From positions 1,240,001 to 1,304,000 of the forward strand of contig NZ_JACHLJ010000001.1 in NCBI RefSeq assembly GCF_014204545.1: DNA of 64,000 bases, given 5' to 3'. Shown piece after piece: positions 54,103-62,038 of the stretch (position 1 is its first letter; each line of letters opens with the position of its first letter). The position numbers and the translations under genes were made by a program. The notes beneath the pieces are model-generated. The model was not told where the DNA came from. It worked only from the letters and a program-made list of their open reading frames with translations, and searched no databases. This stretch comes from Brevundimonas vesicularis. GTDB lineage: Bacteria; Pseudomonadota; Alphaproteobacteria; Caulobacterales; Caulobacteraceae.

Positions 54103-54921
54103 CTAACCGTCGCGCCATTCGCTGAGCGTCTGGCCGTCGGCGTCTTCGAAGGCGACGCGGTCGAGTTGCACTGCGCCGATGCAAACCGGCCGTTGATCGG
54201 CGGCGGCGGTCCGGCAGTGGATGGCACGGCCGTCGGCGAAGGCGGTCATCCGGCCCTCGAGGACAAGACGGTATCCTTGCGCCGACGGCACGGGTGGTTG
54301 ACCGTCCTCGCCACGCAACGTGAACTCATAGGCGCGACCATTACGGCGGCCGGTCCGCGCGCCGTTCGCCTTGAACACGGCGGCCAGACCCAGCGTCTGA
54401 GGCGAAGGCTGGTCGGACGTCGAGGCGCCGGGCGCCATCGCCGGGCAGGCCTCGGTGCGCAGCCACGGCCGTTCCAGCCAGAATCCTTCGACCGCCTCCA
54501 GGCCGCTGTCGTCGCGTCCAATCAGACCAGACTGCAGCCAATCCGTCGGCGCCAGGCTAAACCTTAATGTCTGGCGGTCTTTCGCCCAAGCCACGGTCGC
54601 CAGTCCGTCCGTCGCTGTCTCAGCAGCGTCATTAGGCTCACCGCACCCAAAGGGCTGACGCATAACAAAGCGTCGCCCGGCCAGAGACGCGCCGCCGACC
54701 TCGCGCCCTGCGGCGAAGGCCGAGGCGGCGATGTCCATGGCCTCGAGCAGGCCAGCACGGTCCAGAACAGGGGCAGGCGCGACCGTCACGACCGGCGGCG
54801 ATTCGGATTTTGCAGCCGGAGCAGGCGCGGGCTGCGGCTCACGCTGGCAGGCGGCGAGCGCCAGAAGGGACGCCGCGAGCGCGACGAGCGAAAGACGAGG
54901 CGACGCAATCGGATCGGGCAT
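54103..54921 (-). CDS. Lipoprotein of unknown function
   Basis: The 272-residue product has a lipoprotein signal peptide (LSLVALAASLLALAACQRE; lipobox LALAAC with Cys at about 25), a Pro/Ala-rich linker (26-52), and a globular domain with several Cys (FGCGEPND, TEACPAMA, IHCRTAAADQRPVC) that could form disulfides in the periplasm. Family not recognised. It converges with the methyltransferase remnant, and its start lies 90 bases from the divergent SLC13-type permease start. Confidence 0.78.
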   Translation of the reverse strand: MPDPIASPRLSLVALAASLLALAACQREPQPAPAPAAKSESPPVVTVAPAPVLDRAGLLEAMDIAASAFAAGREVGGASLAGRRFVMRQPFGCGEPNDAAETATDGLATVAWAKDRQTLRFSLAPTDWLQSGLIGRDDSGLEAVEGFWLERPWLRTEACPAMAPGASTSDQPSPQTLGLAAVFKANGARTGRRNGRAYEFTLRGEDGQPPVPSAQGYRLVLEGRMTAFADGRAIHCRTAAADQRPVCIGAVQLDRVAFEDADGQTLSEWRDG

Positions 54922-55010
54922 GGAACCACCCTAACACGCGAACCGCTGAGGGGGATGCGCTCACCCGAAAAAGGTTGACGCGAAGGACGGGGAACGGTCT
55001 GCACAGCATC

Positions 55011-56420
55011 ATGACTTTCGACCAGATCGCCGCCCTCGCCGTGCTCGTCGCCGTCGTGGGCGTCCTGATTCACGGCAAGATGCGGGCCGACGTCGTCGCC
55101 TTGACCGGCGCCGCCGTCCTTCTGCTGCTGGGCGTCGTGCGTCCGGTCGAGGTGCAGGGCGCCTTCGCCAGTCCCGCGGTCATCGCCTTGGCCGGCCTGT
55201 TCGTCATCGCCTACGCCGTTGAACTGTCCGGCCTCTTGGGCTGGCTGATCCGACAGGCGACGCAGCTTTCCGCCCGGATCGGCGCCCGGGGCATCTGGAT
55301 CGTCATCGGCCTGTGCGGTTCGGTCGGCGGCTTTCTGAACAACACCCCTGTGGTGGTCTTGGCCGCGCCGGTGATCCGCGACGTGGCCCAGTCGCTGCGC
55401 CTGTCGCCCAAACGCTTTCTGATGCCGCTCAGCCACGTCACGGTCATGGGCGGTCTGCTGACGCTGATCGGGACATCCACCAACCTGCTCGTCAACGACA
55501 TGGCCCGCAACGCCGGCCAGCCGGTGTTCGGCCTGTTCGAGATCACCCCCGTGGGTCTGGCCATCGCAGTCGTCGGCGGCCTGTGGCTCTATTTCGTGGG
55601 CGCGCGCCAACTCGGCCGATCCGTCGCCAGGGATGAGGCGGAAGCCGCGCGCCTGGCGGAAATGGAAGAGGCGCGTCGCCGCGCAGAGGCCGAGGCCATC
55701 AATCGTCGCAAGCGCCTGCTTCCGTTCGGCCTGCCGCGCCTGGGCGGATCACGAAATCAGGTCGATGGATCGGGCGATGCGCATCTTGGGGACGTTGAAC
55801 TGTATGGCGCCGCCGATCGTCCGCTGCGGTTGAGGCCTGCTGCGATCTCGCTCGGCGTGTTTGTTTTGGTGATCCTGTCGGCTGCGCTGGGATGGGCGCC
55901 GATCGCCGCCTCAGCCTTCGCCGGAGCCGTCGGGTTGATCCTGCTGCGCGTCATCACGCCCGAAGAGGCCTATGCCGGACTGCGCCCCGAAATCCTGCTG
56001 CTTATCGCGGGCATGGTCGTGGTCGGCACGGCGATCGAGGTCACGGGTCTGGCGTCTGCTGGCGCGGATCTTCTGATCGGCGTGATCCGGCCGCTGGGGC
56101 CGCTGGGCGCCCTGATCGTACTTTACGGGGTGACGTTGTTCGCCACCGAACTGCTGTCCAACGCCACGGTCGCGGTCCTGATCACCCCCATCGCCGTGGC
56201 CTTGGCCGAAAGCCTGGGCGTGGATCCCCGCCCCTTCCTGGTGTGCGTCATGATGGCAGCCTCTGCCGCCTTCGCCACCCCGTTCGGCTATCAGACCAAT
56301 GTGCTGGTCTTCAACATGGGCGGCTACAGCTACATGGACTTCGTCCGCGTCGGCCTGCCCCTGAACCTGATCACCTGGATCGCGGCCATGGTCGCCATCC
56401 CGATCTTCTTCCCATTCTGA
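55011..56420 (+). CDS. SLC13-type (DASS/ArsB-like) permease
   Basis: The 469-residue inner-membrane protein has ten or more hydrophobic helices in two inverted halves. The first half shows GFLNNTPVVVLAAPVIRDVA and TLIGTSTNLLVNDMARNAG; the second shows TELLSNATVAVLITPIAVALAESLG and AAFATPFGYQTNVLVFNMGG. The Ser-Asn-Thr/Asn-Thr-Pro (SNT-like) motifs and the TSTNLLV loop are typical of sodium/anion symporters of the CitT/SLC13 superfamily. A charged loop of about 90 residues (around 200-290) separates the halves and lacks complete TrkA-C domains. Substrate: divalent anions such as sulfate or dicarboxylates by family. The ATG at 55011 was chosen; the long upstream frame is the antisense of the lipoprotein gene. 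Confidence 0.9.
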   Translation: MTFDQIAALAVLVAVVGVLIHGKMRADVVALTGAAVLLLLGVVRPVEVQGAFASPAVIALAGLFVIAYAVELSGLLGWLIRQATQLSARIGARGIWIVIGLCGSVGGFLNNTPVVVLAAPVIRDVAQSLRLSPKRFLMPLSHVTVMGGLLTLIGTSTNLLVNDMARNAGQPVFGLFEITPVGLAIAVVGGLWLYFVGARQLGRSVARDEAEAARLAEMEEARRRAEAEAINRRKRLLPFGLPRLGGSRNQVDGSGDAHLGDVELYGAADRPLRLRPAAISLGVFVLVILSAALGWAPIAASAFAGAVGLILLRVITPEEAYAGLRPEILLLIAGMVVVGTAIEVTGLASAGADLLIGVIRPLGPLGALIVLYGVTLFATELLSNATVAVLITPIAVALAESLGVDPRPFLVCVMMAASAAFATPFGYQTNVLVFNMGGYSYMDFVRVGLPLNLITWIAAMVAIPIFFPF

Positions 56421-56437
56421 TCGTCTAGTTGTCAGAT

Positions 56438-56524
56438 TGGTGCGGGCGGCCGGGCTTGAACCGGCAAGGACTTTCGTCCGGCAGATTTTAAGTCTGCTGC
56501 GTCTACCAGTTTCGCCACGCCCGC
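56438..56524 (-). tRNA. tRNA-Leu (anticodon UAA)
   Basis: On the minus strand the sequence starts GCGGGCGTGGCGAAACTGG and ends CCGCCCGCACCA, giving a 7-bp acceptor stem and an encoded CCA. The anticodon arm is GCAGA-CTTAAAA-TCTGC with anticodon TAA. The T arm is CCGG-TTCAAGC-CCGG. A long variable arm (CCGGACGAAAGTCC-like) fits tRNA-Leu. Total 87 bases. Confidence 0.97.
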
Positions 56525-56534
56525 AGCCCGGTCT

Positions 56535-56568
56535 GGCCCGGTTCGGCTCCTATAGACGGAACCGGGCC
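56535..56568. promoter_or_regulatory. Perfect 10-bp dyad over the presumed tRNA-Leu promoter
   Basis: GGCCCGGTTC (56535-56544) and GAACCGGGCC (56559-56568) are perfect inverted arms. On the minus strand TATAGG lies in the 14-base loop and TTGGAG lies about 18 bases further upstream, a plausible -10/-35 pair for the tRNA gene starting at 56524. The hairpin could alternatively end transcription of the M28 peptidase gene, but there is no U-run. Confidence 0.45.
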
Positions 56569-56582
56569 GGGTCTCCAAGTCG

Positions 56583-58028
56583 TCAGCGTGTCGGGGCCGC
56601 CGGCGCGGGCGCGGGCTTCATCGCCCGGAAGTCCACGTCCGAGTCGGCGATCAGCCACAGCAGGCCGGCCCAGGCGGCGACGTTCTGGTTGAGTTGCGCC
56701 GGGTCGACCTTGTCCAGGGTGTCGTTGGCGGTGTGGTGCAGGTCGAAGTAGCGGGTTCCGTCCTGAGCCAGGCCGAAGAAGGGCACGCCCAGGGGGCCCA
56801 TCGGTCCGACGTCGACGCCGCCTTCGGTCTCGACGCGATCGGAGGCCAGGACGCCGATCGGATAGAGGACGCGGGTCGCGGCCTTCTGGAAGTCCGAGCC
56901 TTGCGCGCCGGCGGGCAGGCGCAGGGCATAGACGCGGTCGGCGCCGAAATCGCTCTCGCCGGCGATGATGTGCTTGTCCAGCGCCGCGCCCTGGCCGCGC
57001 GCGTAGACGCCGCCGCCGTTGCCGGTCTGGGCGGTCGGCTGGGCCACTTCTTCCGAACCGTAGAAGATGACGCGCAGGGTGCGGGCCGGGCGACGGCCGC
57101 TGTCTGCGATGGCCTTGGCGGCGGCGATGGTGATAGCGCCCCCTGCCCCGTCGTCGATGGCGCCGGTGCCCAAGTCCCAACTGTCCATGTGTGACCCCAG
57201 GACGATAATCTCGTCAGGCCGCGTGGCGCCCGGCAGATCGCCGATCACGTTCTGGCTGGTGGTGCGATAGGTGCGCGCGGTCGAGGTCAGGCGCATGCGC
57301 ACCGGCTGCCCCAGGGCGACCAGGCGGCTGACCTGATCGGCGTCGGGCGCGGCCAGGGCGAAGGCGGGAATGGTCGGCTTGCCATCAACGTAGCGGGTCG
57401 TGCCGGTGTGCGGCATCCGGTCCTCGTCGGAGCCCACCGAACGCATGACAAAGGCCGCCGCGCCCTTGGCCGCCGCCACGCCGGGGCCGGCGCCGCGCAC
57501 GCGGGTCTGGGGACCGTAGCCGGAGCCGTCCTGCATCGGGTGCATCTGGCCCAGATCGACATAGACGATCTTGCCGCGGACGGCGGTCTCGGGCGCGGCC
57601 TGCAGGTCTTCGAAGGTGGAGAACCGCACGATCTCCGCCTCGACACCGCCCCTCTGCGTGGCTGGCGAGTGGCCCAGAGCCGCAGCGACCAGGGCCTGGG
57701 CGTTGTCTCCGACGATGGCGGCCGAGCTTTCACCCCGCTCCCAGCCGACCAGCGGGAACTCTTCGATGCGGACGTTCTGGAAGCCGTTGGCGCGCAGATA
57801 GTCGGCGGCCCAGGCGGCGGCCTGCTGCTCGGAGCGCGAACCCGCCGGGCGCGCGCCGAACCGCGTCGTCAGCTGGGTGACATAGTCCATGGCGATGTTC
57901 GAGCGCATCGCGGCATCGCGCACCACGATCGCCTGCTGCACCGTCGCCGCATCCTGTGCATGGGCCGCCGGGGTCACGGCGACAAGACCCAGGGCGACGG
58001 CGCTGGCGGTCAGCAGACGGATGGACAT
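56583..58028 (-). CDS. M28-family metallopeptidase (aminopeptidase)
   Basis: The 481-residue exported protein has a signal peptide (LLTASAVALGLVAVTPAAHAQ), an inserted PA domain (about 105-230) and an M28 zinc peptidase domain. Metal ligands are His280 and Asp282 in GSHMDSWDLG, Asp292 or 293 in IDDGAGG, Glu in YGSEEVAQ and His in LHHTANDTLDK. It should cut N-terminal residues from peptides in the periplasm. The C-terminus is Ala/Pro-rich. It precedes the tRNA-Leu gene on the same strand; between them is the GC-rich dyad. Confidence 0.94.
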   Translation of the reverse strand: MSIRLLTASAVALGLVAVTPAAHAQDAATVQQAIVVRDAAMRSNIAMDYVTQLTTRFGARPAGSRSEQQAAAWAADYLRANGFQNVRIEEFPLVGWERGESSAAIVGDNAQALVAAALGHSPATQRGGVEAEIVRFSTFEDLQAAPETAVRGKIVYVDLGQMHPMQDGSGYGPQTRVRGAGPGVAAAKGAAAFVMRSVGSDEDRMPHTGTTRYVDGKPTIPAFALAAPDADQVSRLVALGQPVRMRLTSTARTYRTTSQNVIGDLPGATRPDEIIVLGSHMDSWDLGTGAIDDGAGGAITIAAAKAIADSGRRPARTLRVIFYGSEEVAQPTAQTGNGGGVYARGQGAALDKHIIAGESDFGADRVYALRLPAGAQGSDFQKAATRVLYPIGVLASDRVETEGGVDVGPMGPLGVPFFGLAQDGTRYFDLHHTANDTLDKVDPAQLNQNVAAWAGLLWLIADSDVDFRAMKPAPAPAAPTR

Positions 58029-58071
58029 AGGCAGGCTCCGGACTCAGATGAGAGCCGGACCCTAGGTAGGT

Positions 58072-58311
58072 TCAGTCGTTCTGGAAATAGGGTTCGACCG
58101 GACCCTGCAGTTTCACGGTCAGGGCCTTGCCCTTGCGATCCACGCGGTTGCCGAGCGCCAGGCGCACCCAGCCTTCGGACACGCAGTATTCCTCGACATT
58201 GGTCTTCTCTTCGCCCTTGAAGCGAATGCCGACACCGCGTTGCAGAACCTCTGCATCGTGATGCGGGCTGGACGGGTCGACCGAAAGGCGATCGGGGGGC
58301 GTGTCGGACAT
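58072..58311 (-). CDS. DUF3297 family protein
   Basis: The 79-residue protein matches DUF3297: MSDTPPDRLSVDPSSPHHD at the start, then GVGIRFKGEEKTNVEEYC and EGWVRLALGNRVDRKGKALTVKLQGPVEPYF in blocks. The ATG at 58311 gives this N-terminus. The family is widespread in proteobacteria and has no known function. It is cytosolic and strongly charged. Confidence 0.92.
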   Translation of the reverse strand: MSDTPPDRLSVDPSSPHHDAEVLQRGVGIRFKGEEKTNVEEYCVSEGWVRLALGNRVDRKGKALTVKLQGPVEPYFQND

Positions 58312-58395
58312 GGCGTTGGTCGGGCTCAGATCTCGGGAAGGCGCGGTGATAGACGCGCAGGCGCGCCCTGCCAATCCGAAACCGGGCTCAATGAA

Positions 58396-58536
58396 CTACG
58401 GCAGCAGGTGATAGTGCTGGGCGACAGCGGCCATCATCACGGTTCCGACCGCCGGAACGGCGAGTATGATGGCCCGGCGCATGCGGTGCGCGACGTAAAG
58501 CAGTTCGCCGATCATGGCGCGGATCCTCGATGTCAT
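58396..58536 (-). CDS. Tiny membrane protein (candidate)
   Basis: From the ATG at 58536, which has GAGAG just upstream, the 46-residue frame has a charged N-terminus (MTSRIRAMIGELLYVAHRMRR) and one hydrophobic helix (AIILAVPAVGTVMMAAVAQ). It could be a small inner-membrane protein. I recognise no family, and the frame is short enough to arise by chance. Confidence 0.4.
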   Translation of the reverse strand: MTSRIRAMIGELLYVAHRMRRAIILAVPAVGTVMMAAVAQHYHLLP

Positions 58537-58622
58537 CGCTCTCTGACGGAGCGTTCGAAGATCATTGGTCGAACAGTGCGCGCTGTCGAGACGAAACGTC
58601 AGCGCCAAGATCACACTTAAGG

Positions 58623-59543
58623 TTACTGCACAGTTTGACGGGGCTGTGCGTTGGGCGCGGCTGACGGCTGATAGGCCTGCGGGCCGGTCGCAGTGGGAGC
58701 AGCCGCAGGCGTGGCGGCGGGACGACGCGCCGGGGTCGCGGCCGGGCGAGCCGCCGGTCGCGCAGCGGGACGGTTGGCGGCCGGGCGCGGCGTCGGACGG
58801 GTCGTCGGGGCGGCGGCGGGCTGAGCCGTCGGTGTCGCGGGCGGGGTCGTGGCGGCAGGCGCAGCAGCGGCAGGCGCGGCGGCCGGAGGGGGCGTGCCTT
58901 CGGCGGCGGCGGCGCGGGCGGCCATCTGCTGGGCCTGGAAGCGGGCGGCCAGCTTTTCCGTCAGCTCCTTGGCCTGCGGGGCGCTCATCTGGGCCATGAT
59001 GGCGGCCAGGGTGCGCGGACGCATGGCGGCGGCGACCGGCAGGCGCACCCGGTCCTCCAGCGCGGCCATGACCGGGGCGGCCTCCTTGGGACGCATGGCG
59101 GAATAGACCTGAACCAGACGATCGATCTCGGCCTTCTCGCGCTCGTCGACCTGGCCGAGCATCTGCTTCATCTCGGCCTTCAAAGCTTCCAGCGCCTTGA
59201 CCTTCGCGTCCAGCTTCTGCTCGGCGGCGACCATCAGCGGCAGGGTGGTGGCGAAGTCCTGATCACGCGCATCCAGCGCCGCGCGGCGCTGCGACAACGA
59301 TTGGATGATCTTCAGCTCGGCCGGCGAAATCCCCGCCTGCTGGGCCAGTTGTTCGGGAGACAGGGCGGAACAGGTGCCGGGCAAAGCCGGCTTGGGCGGC
59401 GCGCCGGCCGCAACGGGAACCGCCTCCTCGGCCCAGGCCTTGGCCCCGTCGAACAGGCCAGGCGCGACGCCGACGGCGCGCACGGCGACGACCCCGCCGA
59501 TGGCGATAGCGATCAGGGGCAGGATGCGGGGAAGGCGGGCCAT
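58623..59543 (-). CDS. MotE-like flagellar protein (MgtE N-domain type)
   Basis: The 306-residue protein has an N-terminal membrane helix or signal (ILPLIAIAIGGVVAVRAVGV), a coiled-coil region (about 85-140) and an MgtE-N-like domain with LVQVYSAMRPKEAAPVMAALEDRVRLPVAAAMRPRTLAAIMAQM in blocks. The C-terminal 90 residues are an Ala/Pro/Arg/Thr low-complexity tail (for example ANRPAARPAARPAATPARRP). MotE-type proteins assist MotC-dependent motor function in rhizobia, from family knowledge. It is the last gene of the fliL operon, 17 bases after the DUF6468 gene, which supports a motor role. Confidence 0.85.
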   Translation of the reverse strand: MARLPRILPLIAIAIGGVVAVRAVGVAPGLFDGAKAWAEEAVPVAAGAPPKPALPGTCSALSPEQLAQQAGISPAELKIIQSLSQRRAALDARDQDFATTLPLMVAAEQKLDAKVKALEALKAEMKQMLGQVDEREKAEIDRLVQVYSAMRPKEAAPVMAALEDRVRLPVAAAMRPRTLAAIMAQMSAPQAKELTEKLAARFQAQQMAARAAAAEGTPPPAAAPAAAAPAATTPPATPTAQPAAAPTTRPTPRPAANRPAARPAARPAATPARRPAATPAAAPTATGPQAYQPSAAPNAQPRQTVQ

Positions 59544-59560
59544 GAAATGGGGTTCCGAAC

Positions 59561-60142
59561 TCAGGCGGCGAACAGGTCGTCGTCGAGATTACGACGCGCG
59601 GCGTTGAGGCTTTGTTTGGCGGAATGGTTAGCGGAGCGTCCGGCCGTCAGGGCCTGAACGATGGCGGCGACATTGTCGCGCCCTGCGGGCGCCGCCGCTT
59701 CATTGCGACGGTTCGAAGAGGGGCTGGCCAGTCCCTGGATGCGTTGAGCAAGAGCCGCCATGCGTTCGGCCCGCTCTTCGTCTTCGGTTGCGGCCGGCGC
59801 CGAAGCCAGGGCGGCCGGGGGCGCGCGACGGACGGGTTCGTCCTCGACGATCCGCGCCGGCGCCACTGCCGGCGCGCGGGCGATCAGGGTCTCCAGCTGG
59901 GCCTTGACCTCACGCGCCTTGATGATCCGGTCGTGAAGCAGGTCCGTTTCCTGGCCCGAGGCGCGAAGGGTGGCCAGCGCGTTTTCGGCGCGGCCGGCGG
60001 CGGCGTTCAGTTCTGTGACAGCCTGGGCGAAGGCCAGCTGTCCGGCGCGCAGGGCGGCCAGCTTGCGTTCCAGCTTGATGCCGTAGCCGACCGCCGCGAT
60101 CAGCAGCACCATCAGCACGCCGTCCATGATCATTCCGGCCAT
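59561..60142 (-). CDS. DUF6468 flagellar-operon protein
   Basis: The 193-residue protein has an N-terminal membrane helix (DGVLMVLLIAAVGYGIKLERKLAALRAG) and a long coiled coil with AFAQAVTELNAAAGRAENALATLRASG. The ATG at 60142 overlaps the fliM stop (TGATG), so it is translated together with fliM. DUF6468 proteins occur in flagellar operons of alphaproteobacteria; the function is unknown but likely linked to the basal body or the motor. Confidence 0.85.
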   Translation of the reverse strand: MAGMIMDGVLMVLLIAAVGYGIKLERKLAALRAGQLAFAQAVTELNAAAGRAENALATLRASGQETDLLHDRIIKAREVKAQLETLIARAPAVAPARIVEDEPVRRAPPAALASAPAATEDEERAERMAALAQRIQGLASPSSNRRNEAAAPAGRDNVAAIVQALTAGRSANHSAKQSLNAARRNLDDDLFAA

Positions 60143-61185
60143 CAGACGTTCACTCCCAGGCGGGCGGCGACTTCCGGATTGACCGGTCCTTCGACGCGTA
60201 TGGCGATGTGCTGGCCCTTGCGACCCATGCGGCCGGTGGTCAGCGGAATGGATCCGGCGCGGATCGAAACCTCGGAATCCGGCGTGGCGTTCAGCATCAT
60301 CGTGTCGCCGACCTTGAGGTTCAGCACGCTGGACAGGGGCATCTGCTGTTCGTCCAGGACCGCGCGGACTTCGGTTTCGGTCGTCCATATCTCGGTGGCC
60401 AAGTGGCCTTCCCAGATGTTGTCGCGGCCGAACTTCTCGCCCATGAACTGCTGCAGCAGCATCTTGCGGATCGGCTCCAGCGTCGCATAGGGCAGCAGCA
60501 GTTCGATGCGACCGCCGCGATCCTCCATGTCGATCCGCAGCTTGATCAGGATGGCGGCGTTGGCGGGGCGCGCGATGGCGGCGAAGCGCGGGTTGGTCTC
60601 CAGCCGGTCCAGGTTGAAGTGGACCGGGGTCAACGGCTCGAACGCCTGGCGGGCGTCGTTCAGCACGACCTCGACCATCCGCTGCACCAGCACCCGCTCG
60701 ATGGTGGTGTAGGGCCGGCCTTCGATGCGCAGCGCCGCCGTGCCGCGACGACCGCCCAGCAGCACGTCGACAATCGAATAGATCAGGTTGGAATCGACCG
60801 TCAGCAGACCGTAGTTATCCAGCTCCTCGGCGCGAAACACCGCCAGGATGGCCGGCAGAGGGATCGAGTTCAGATAGTCGCCGAACCGGATCGACGAGAT
60901 ATTGTCCAGGCTGACTTCGACGTTGTCGGAGGTGAAGTTGCGAAGGCTGGTCGTCATCAACCGCACCAGTCGGTCGAACACGATCTCCAGCATCGGCAGA
61001 CGCTCGTAGCTGACGAGCGCGGAGTTGATGATGGCGCGGATGCCCGAGCGTTCGGAACCGTCGTCGTCGCCCAGGTCGAAGCCCAGCAGGCTGTCGATCT
61101 CGTCCTGGTTCAGGACGCGTTCGGACAGGGCGTCGCCAGGATCGCCCAGACCGCCGAAAGGATCGAGTTGCGCTGCGTCCGTCAT
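60142..61185 (-). CDS. fliM: Flagellar motor switch protein FliM
   Basis: The 347-residue C-ring protein binds phosphorylated CheY and sets rotor direction. The N-terminal CheY-binding segment is LNQDEIDSLLGF (about 24-35). The middle domain includes SDNVEVSLDNISSIRFGDYLNSIP, and the C-terminal SpoA domain ends TGRMGRKGQHIAIRVEGPVN. The start is 2 bases after fliL. Order fliL-fliM-DUF6468-MotE is typical of Caulobacterales, and transcription probably starts at the CtrA-controlled fliL promoter. Confidence 0.97.
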   Translation of the reverse strand: MTDAAQLDPFGGLGDPGDALSERVLNQDEIDSLLGFDLGDDDGSERSGIRAIINSALVSYERLPMLEIVFDRLVRLMTTSLRNFTSDNVEVSLDNISSIRFGDYLNSIPLPAILAVFRAEELDNYGLLTVDSNLIYSIVDVLLGGRRGTAALRIEGRPYTTIERVLVQRMVEVVLNDARQAFEPLTPVHFNLDRLETNPRFAAIARPANAAILIKLRIDMEDRGGRIELLLPYATLEPIRKMLLQQFMGEKFGRDNIWEGHLATEIWTTETEVRAVLDEQQMPLSSVLNLKVGDTMMLNATPDSEVSIRAGSIPLTTGRMGRKGQHIAIRVEGPVNPEVAARLGVNV

Positions 61186-61187
61186 GC

Positions 61188-61859
61188 CTATTGCACCAGC
61201 ATTTCTTCGATCAGCACGGCGTCTACCTTGCCCGGAGCGGCGATCAGATTGACGCGGCGCAGGATCTCGGCGCGCAGCTGATAGGTGCCGGCCGAGCCGC
61301 TGAGATCCTCAGGGCGCAGTTCGCGCACGAAGCCGGTGAACATATCCTGCAGACGCGGCATCTCTTCCTGCAGGTGGGTCGCCACCTCGGCGTCCTGCAT
61401 TTCCAGCGTCAGCTTCAGCTTCAGGAAGGTCGGACGGCCGTCGGGCGACTGAATGTTCATGACCATGTCGGGCAATGTGTAGAAGGTGACGCCATCCGGC
61501 CCCGCGGCGATGACGCCCAGCGCAGGATCGGCCTCGCCTTCCTTGCCGCCGCCGTGACCGCCGCCTTCCTTCTTCTCTTCCTTGCCCTCGGCCTTCTTGT
61601 CGGCCTTCTCTTCTCCGTGGCCGGCTTCGGCTTCGGCGCCGTGCGCTTCGGCAGGCTTGGGCTTCAGCATGAAGAAGGCCGCCGCGCCCCCGCCGCCCAA
61701 CACCAGCAAGGCGACCGGCGCGATGATGAACAGCAACGGGATTTTCTTTTTCTTAGGCGCGGCGGCGTCGCCCTCGGCGGCCTCGCCTTCGGTCACCGCC
61801 GGCAGGTTGGCGTCGGCGTCGGCCGCAGGCGCACCCTTCTTCTTGCCGAACTTGAACAT
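61188..61859 (-). CDS. fliL: Flagellar basal body-associated protein FliL
   Basis: The 223-residue inner-membrane protein supports the stator. A cytoplasmic low-complexity N-terminus precedes one membrane helix (LLFIIAPVALLVLGGGGAAAFFML, about 44-67), a charged Lys/Glu/His linker (about 70-110, KKAEGKEEKKEGGGHGGG) and the periplasmic FliL domain ending LIAAPGKVDAVLIEEMLVQ. It heads the fliLM operon, with a CtrA-like site about 47-61 bases upstream. Confidence 0.94.
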   Translation of the reverse strand: MFKFGKKKGAPAADADANLPAVTEGEAAEGDAAAPKKKKIPLLFIIAPVALLVLGGGGAAAFFMLKPKPAEAHGAEAEAGHGEEKADKKAEGKEEKKEGGGHGGGKEGEADPALGVIAAGPDGVTFYTLPDMVMNIQSPDGRPTFLKLKLTLEMQDAEVATHLQEEMPRLQDMFTGFVRELRPEDLSGSAGTYQLRAEILRRVNLIAAPGKVDAVLIEEMLVQ

Positions 61860-61905
61860 GCGCGCGCCCCGGAGACTCTCTCATGACGAGGATCGTCCGG
61901 TTTGG

Positions 61906-61920
61906 TTAACGCGACGTTTA
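61906..61920 (-). promoter_or_regulatory. CtrA-binding-site-like sequence for fliL
   Basis: TTAACGCGACGTTTA reads as TTAA-N7-TTTA, one base from the CtrA consensus TTAA-N7-TTAA. It lies 47-61 bases upstream of the fliL start. fliLM is a known CtrA-controlled class II flagellar operon in Caulobacter, so the position is as expected. Confidence 0.6.
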
Positions 61921-61930
61921 CAATGGGCAG

Positions 61931-61945
61931 GATTTGCCGGGTCGG
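61931..61945 (+). promoter_or_regulatory. Candidate FlbD (ftr) enhancer element
   Basis: GATTTGCCGGGTCGG, read on the minus strand as CCGACCCGGCAAATC, contains the CCCGGCAA core I recall for Caulobacter ftr elements bound by FlbD. It lies about 55 bases upstream of the sigma-54 promoter, a normal enhancer distance. It is a single-core match, so moderate at best. Confidence 0.35.
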
Positions 61946-61993
61946 AACGGACCCGATCCGCTCAAACCCGCATTCCGCCTCGATTAACCCTGT

Positions 61994-62008
61994 TGGCACG
62001 GCCGTTGC
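61994..62008 (+). promoter_or_regulatory. Sigma-54 promoter of flgF
   Basis: TGGCACGGCCGTTGC matches the -24/-12 consensus TGGCAC-N5-TTGC exactly. Transcription would begin about 12 bases further on, 15-20 bases before the flgF GTG at 62039. Late rod genes are sigma-54 dependent in Caulobacter. Confidence 0.85.
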
Positions 62009-62038
62009 GAGAGGCTGAGGCGAAGGAGCACGCCTCTC

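Noticed and set aside
54810..55010. Upstream extension of the SLC13-type permease frame
   Set aside because: It lies antisense to the lipoprotein signal region and is Arg-rich without membrane character; the ATG at 55011 gives a normal N-terminus.
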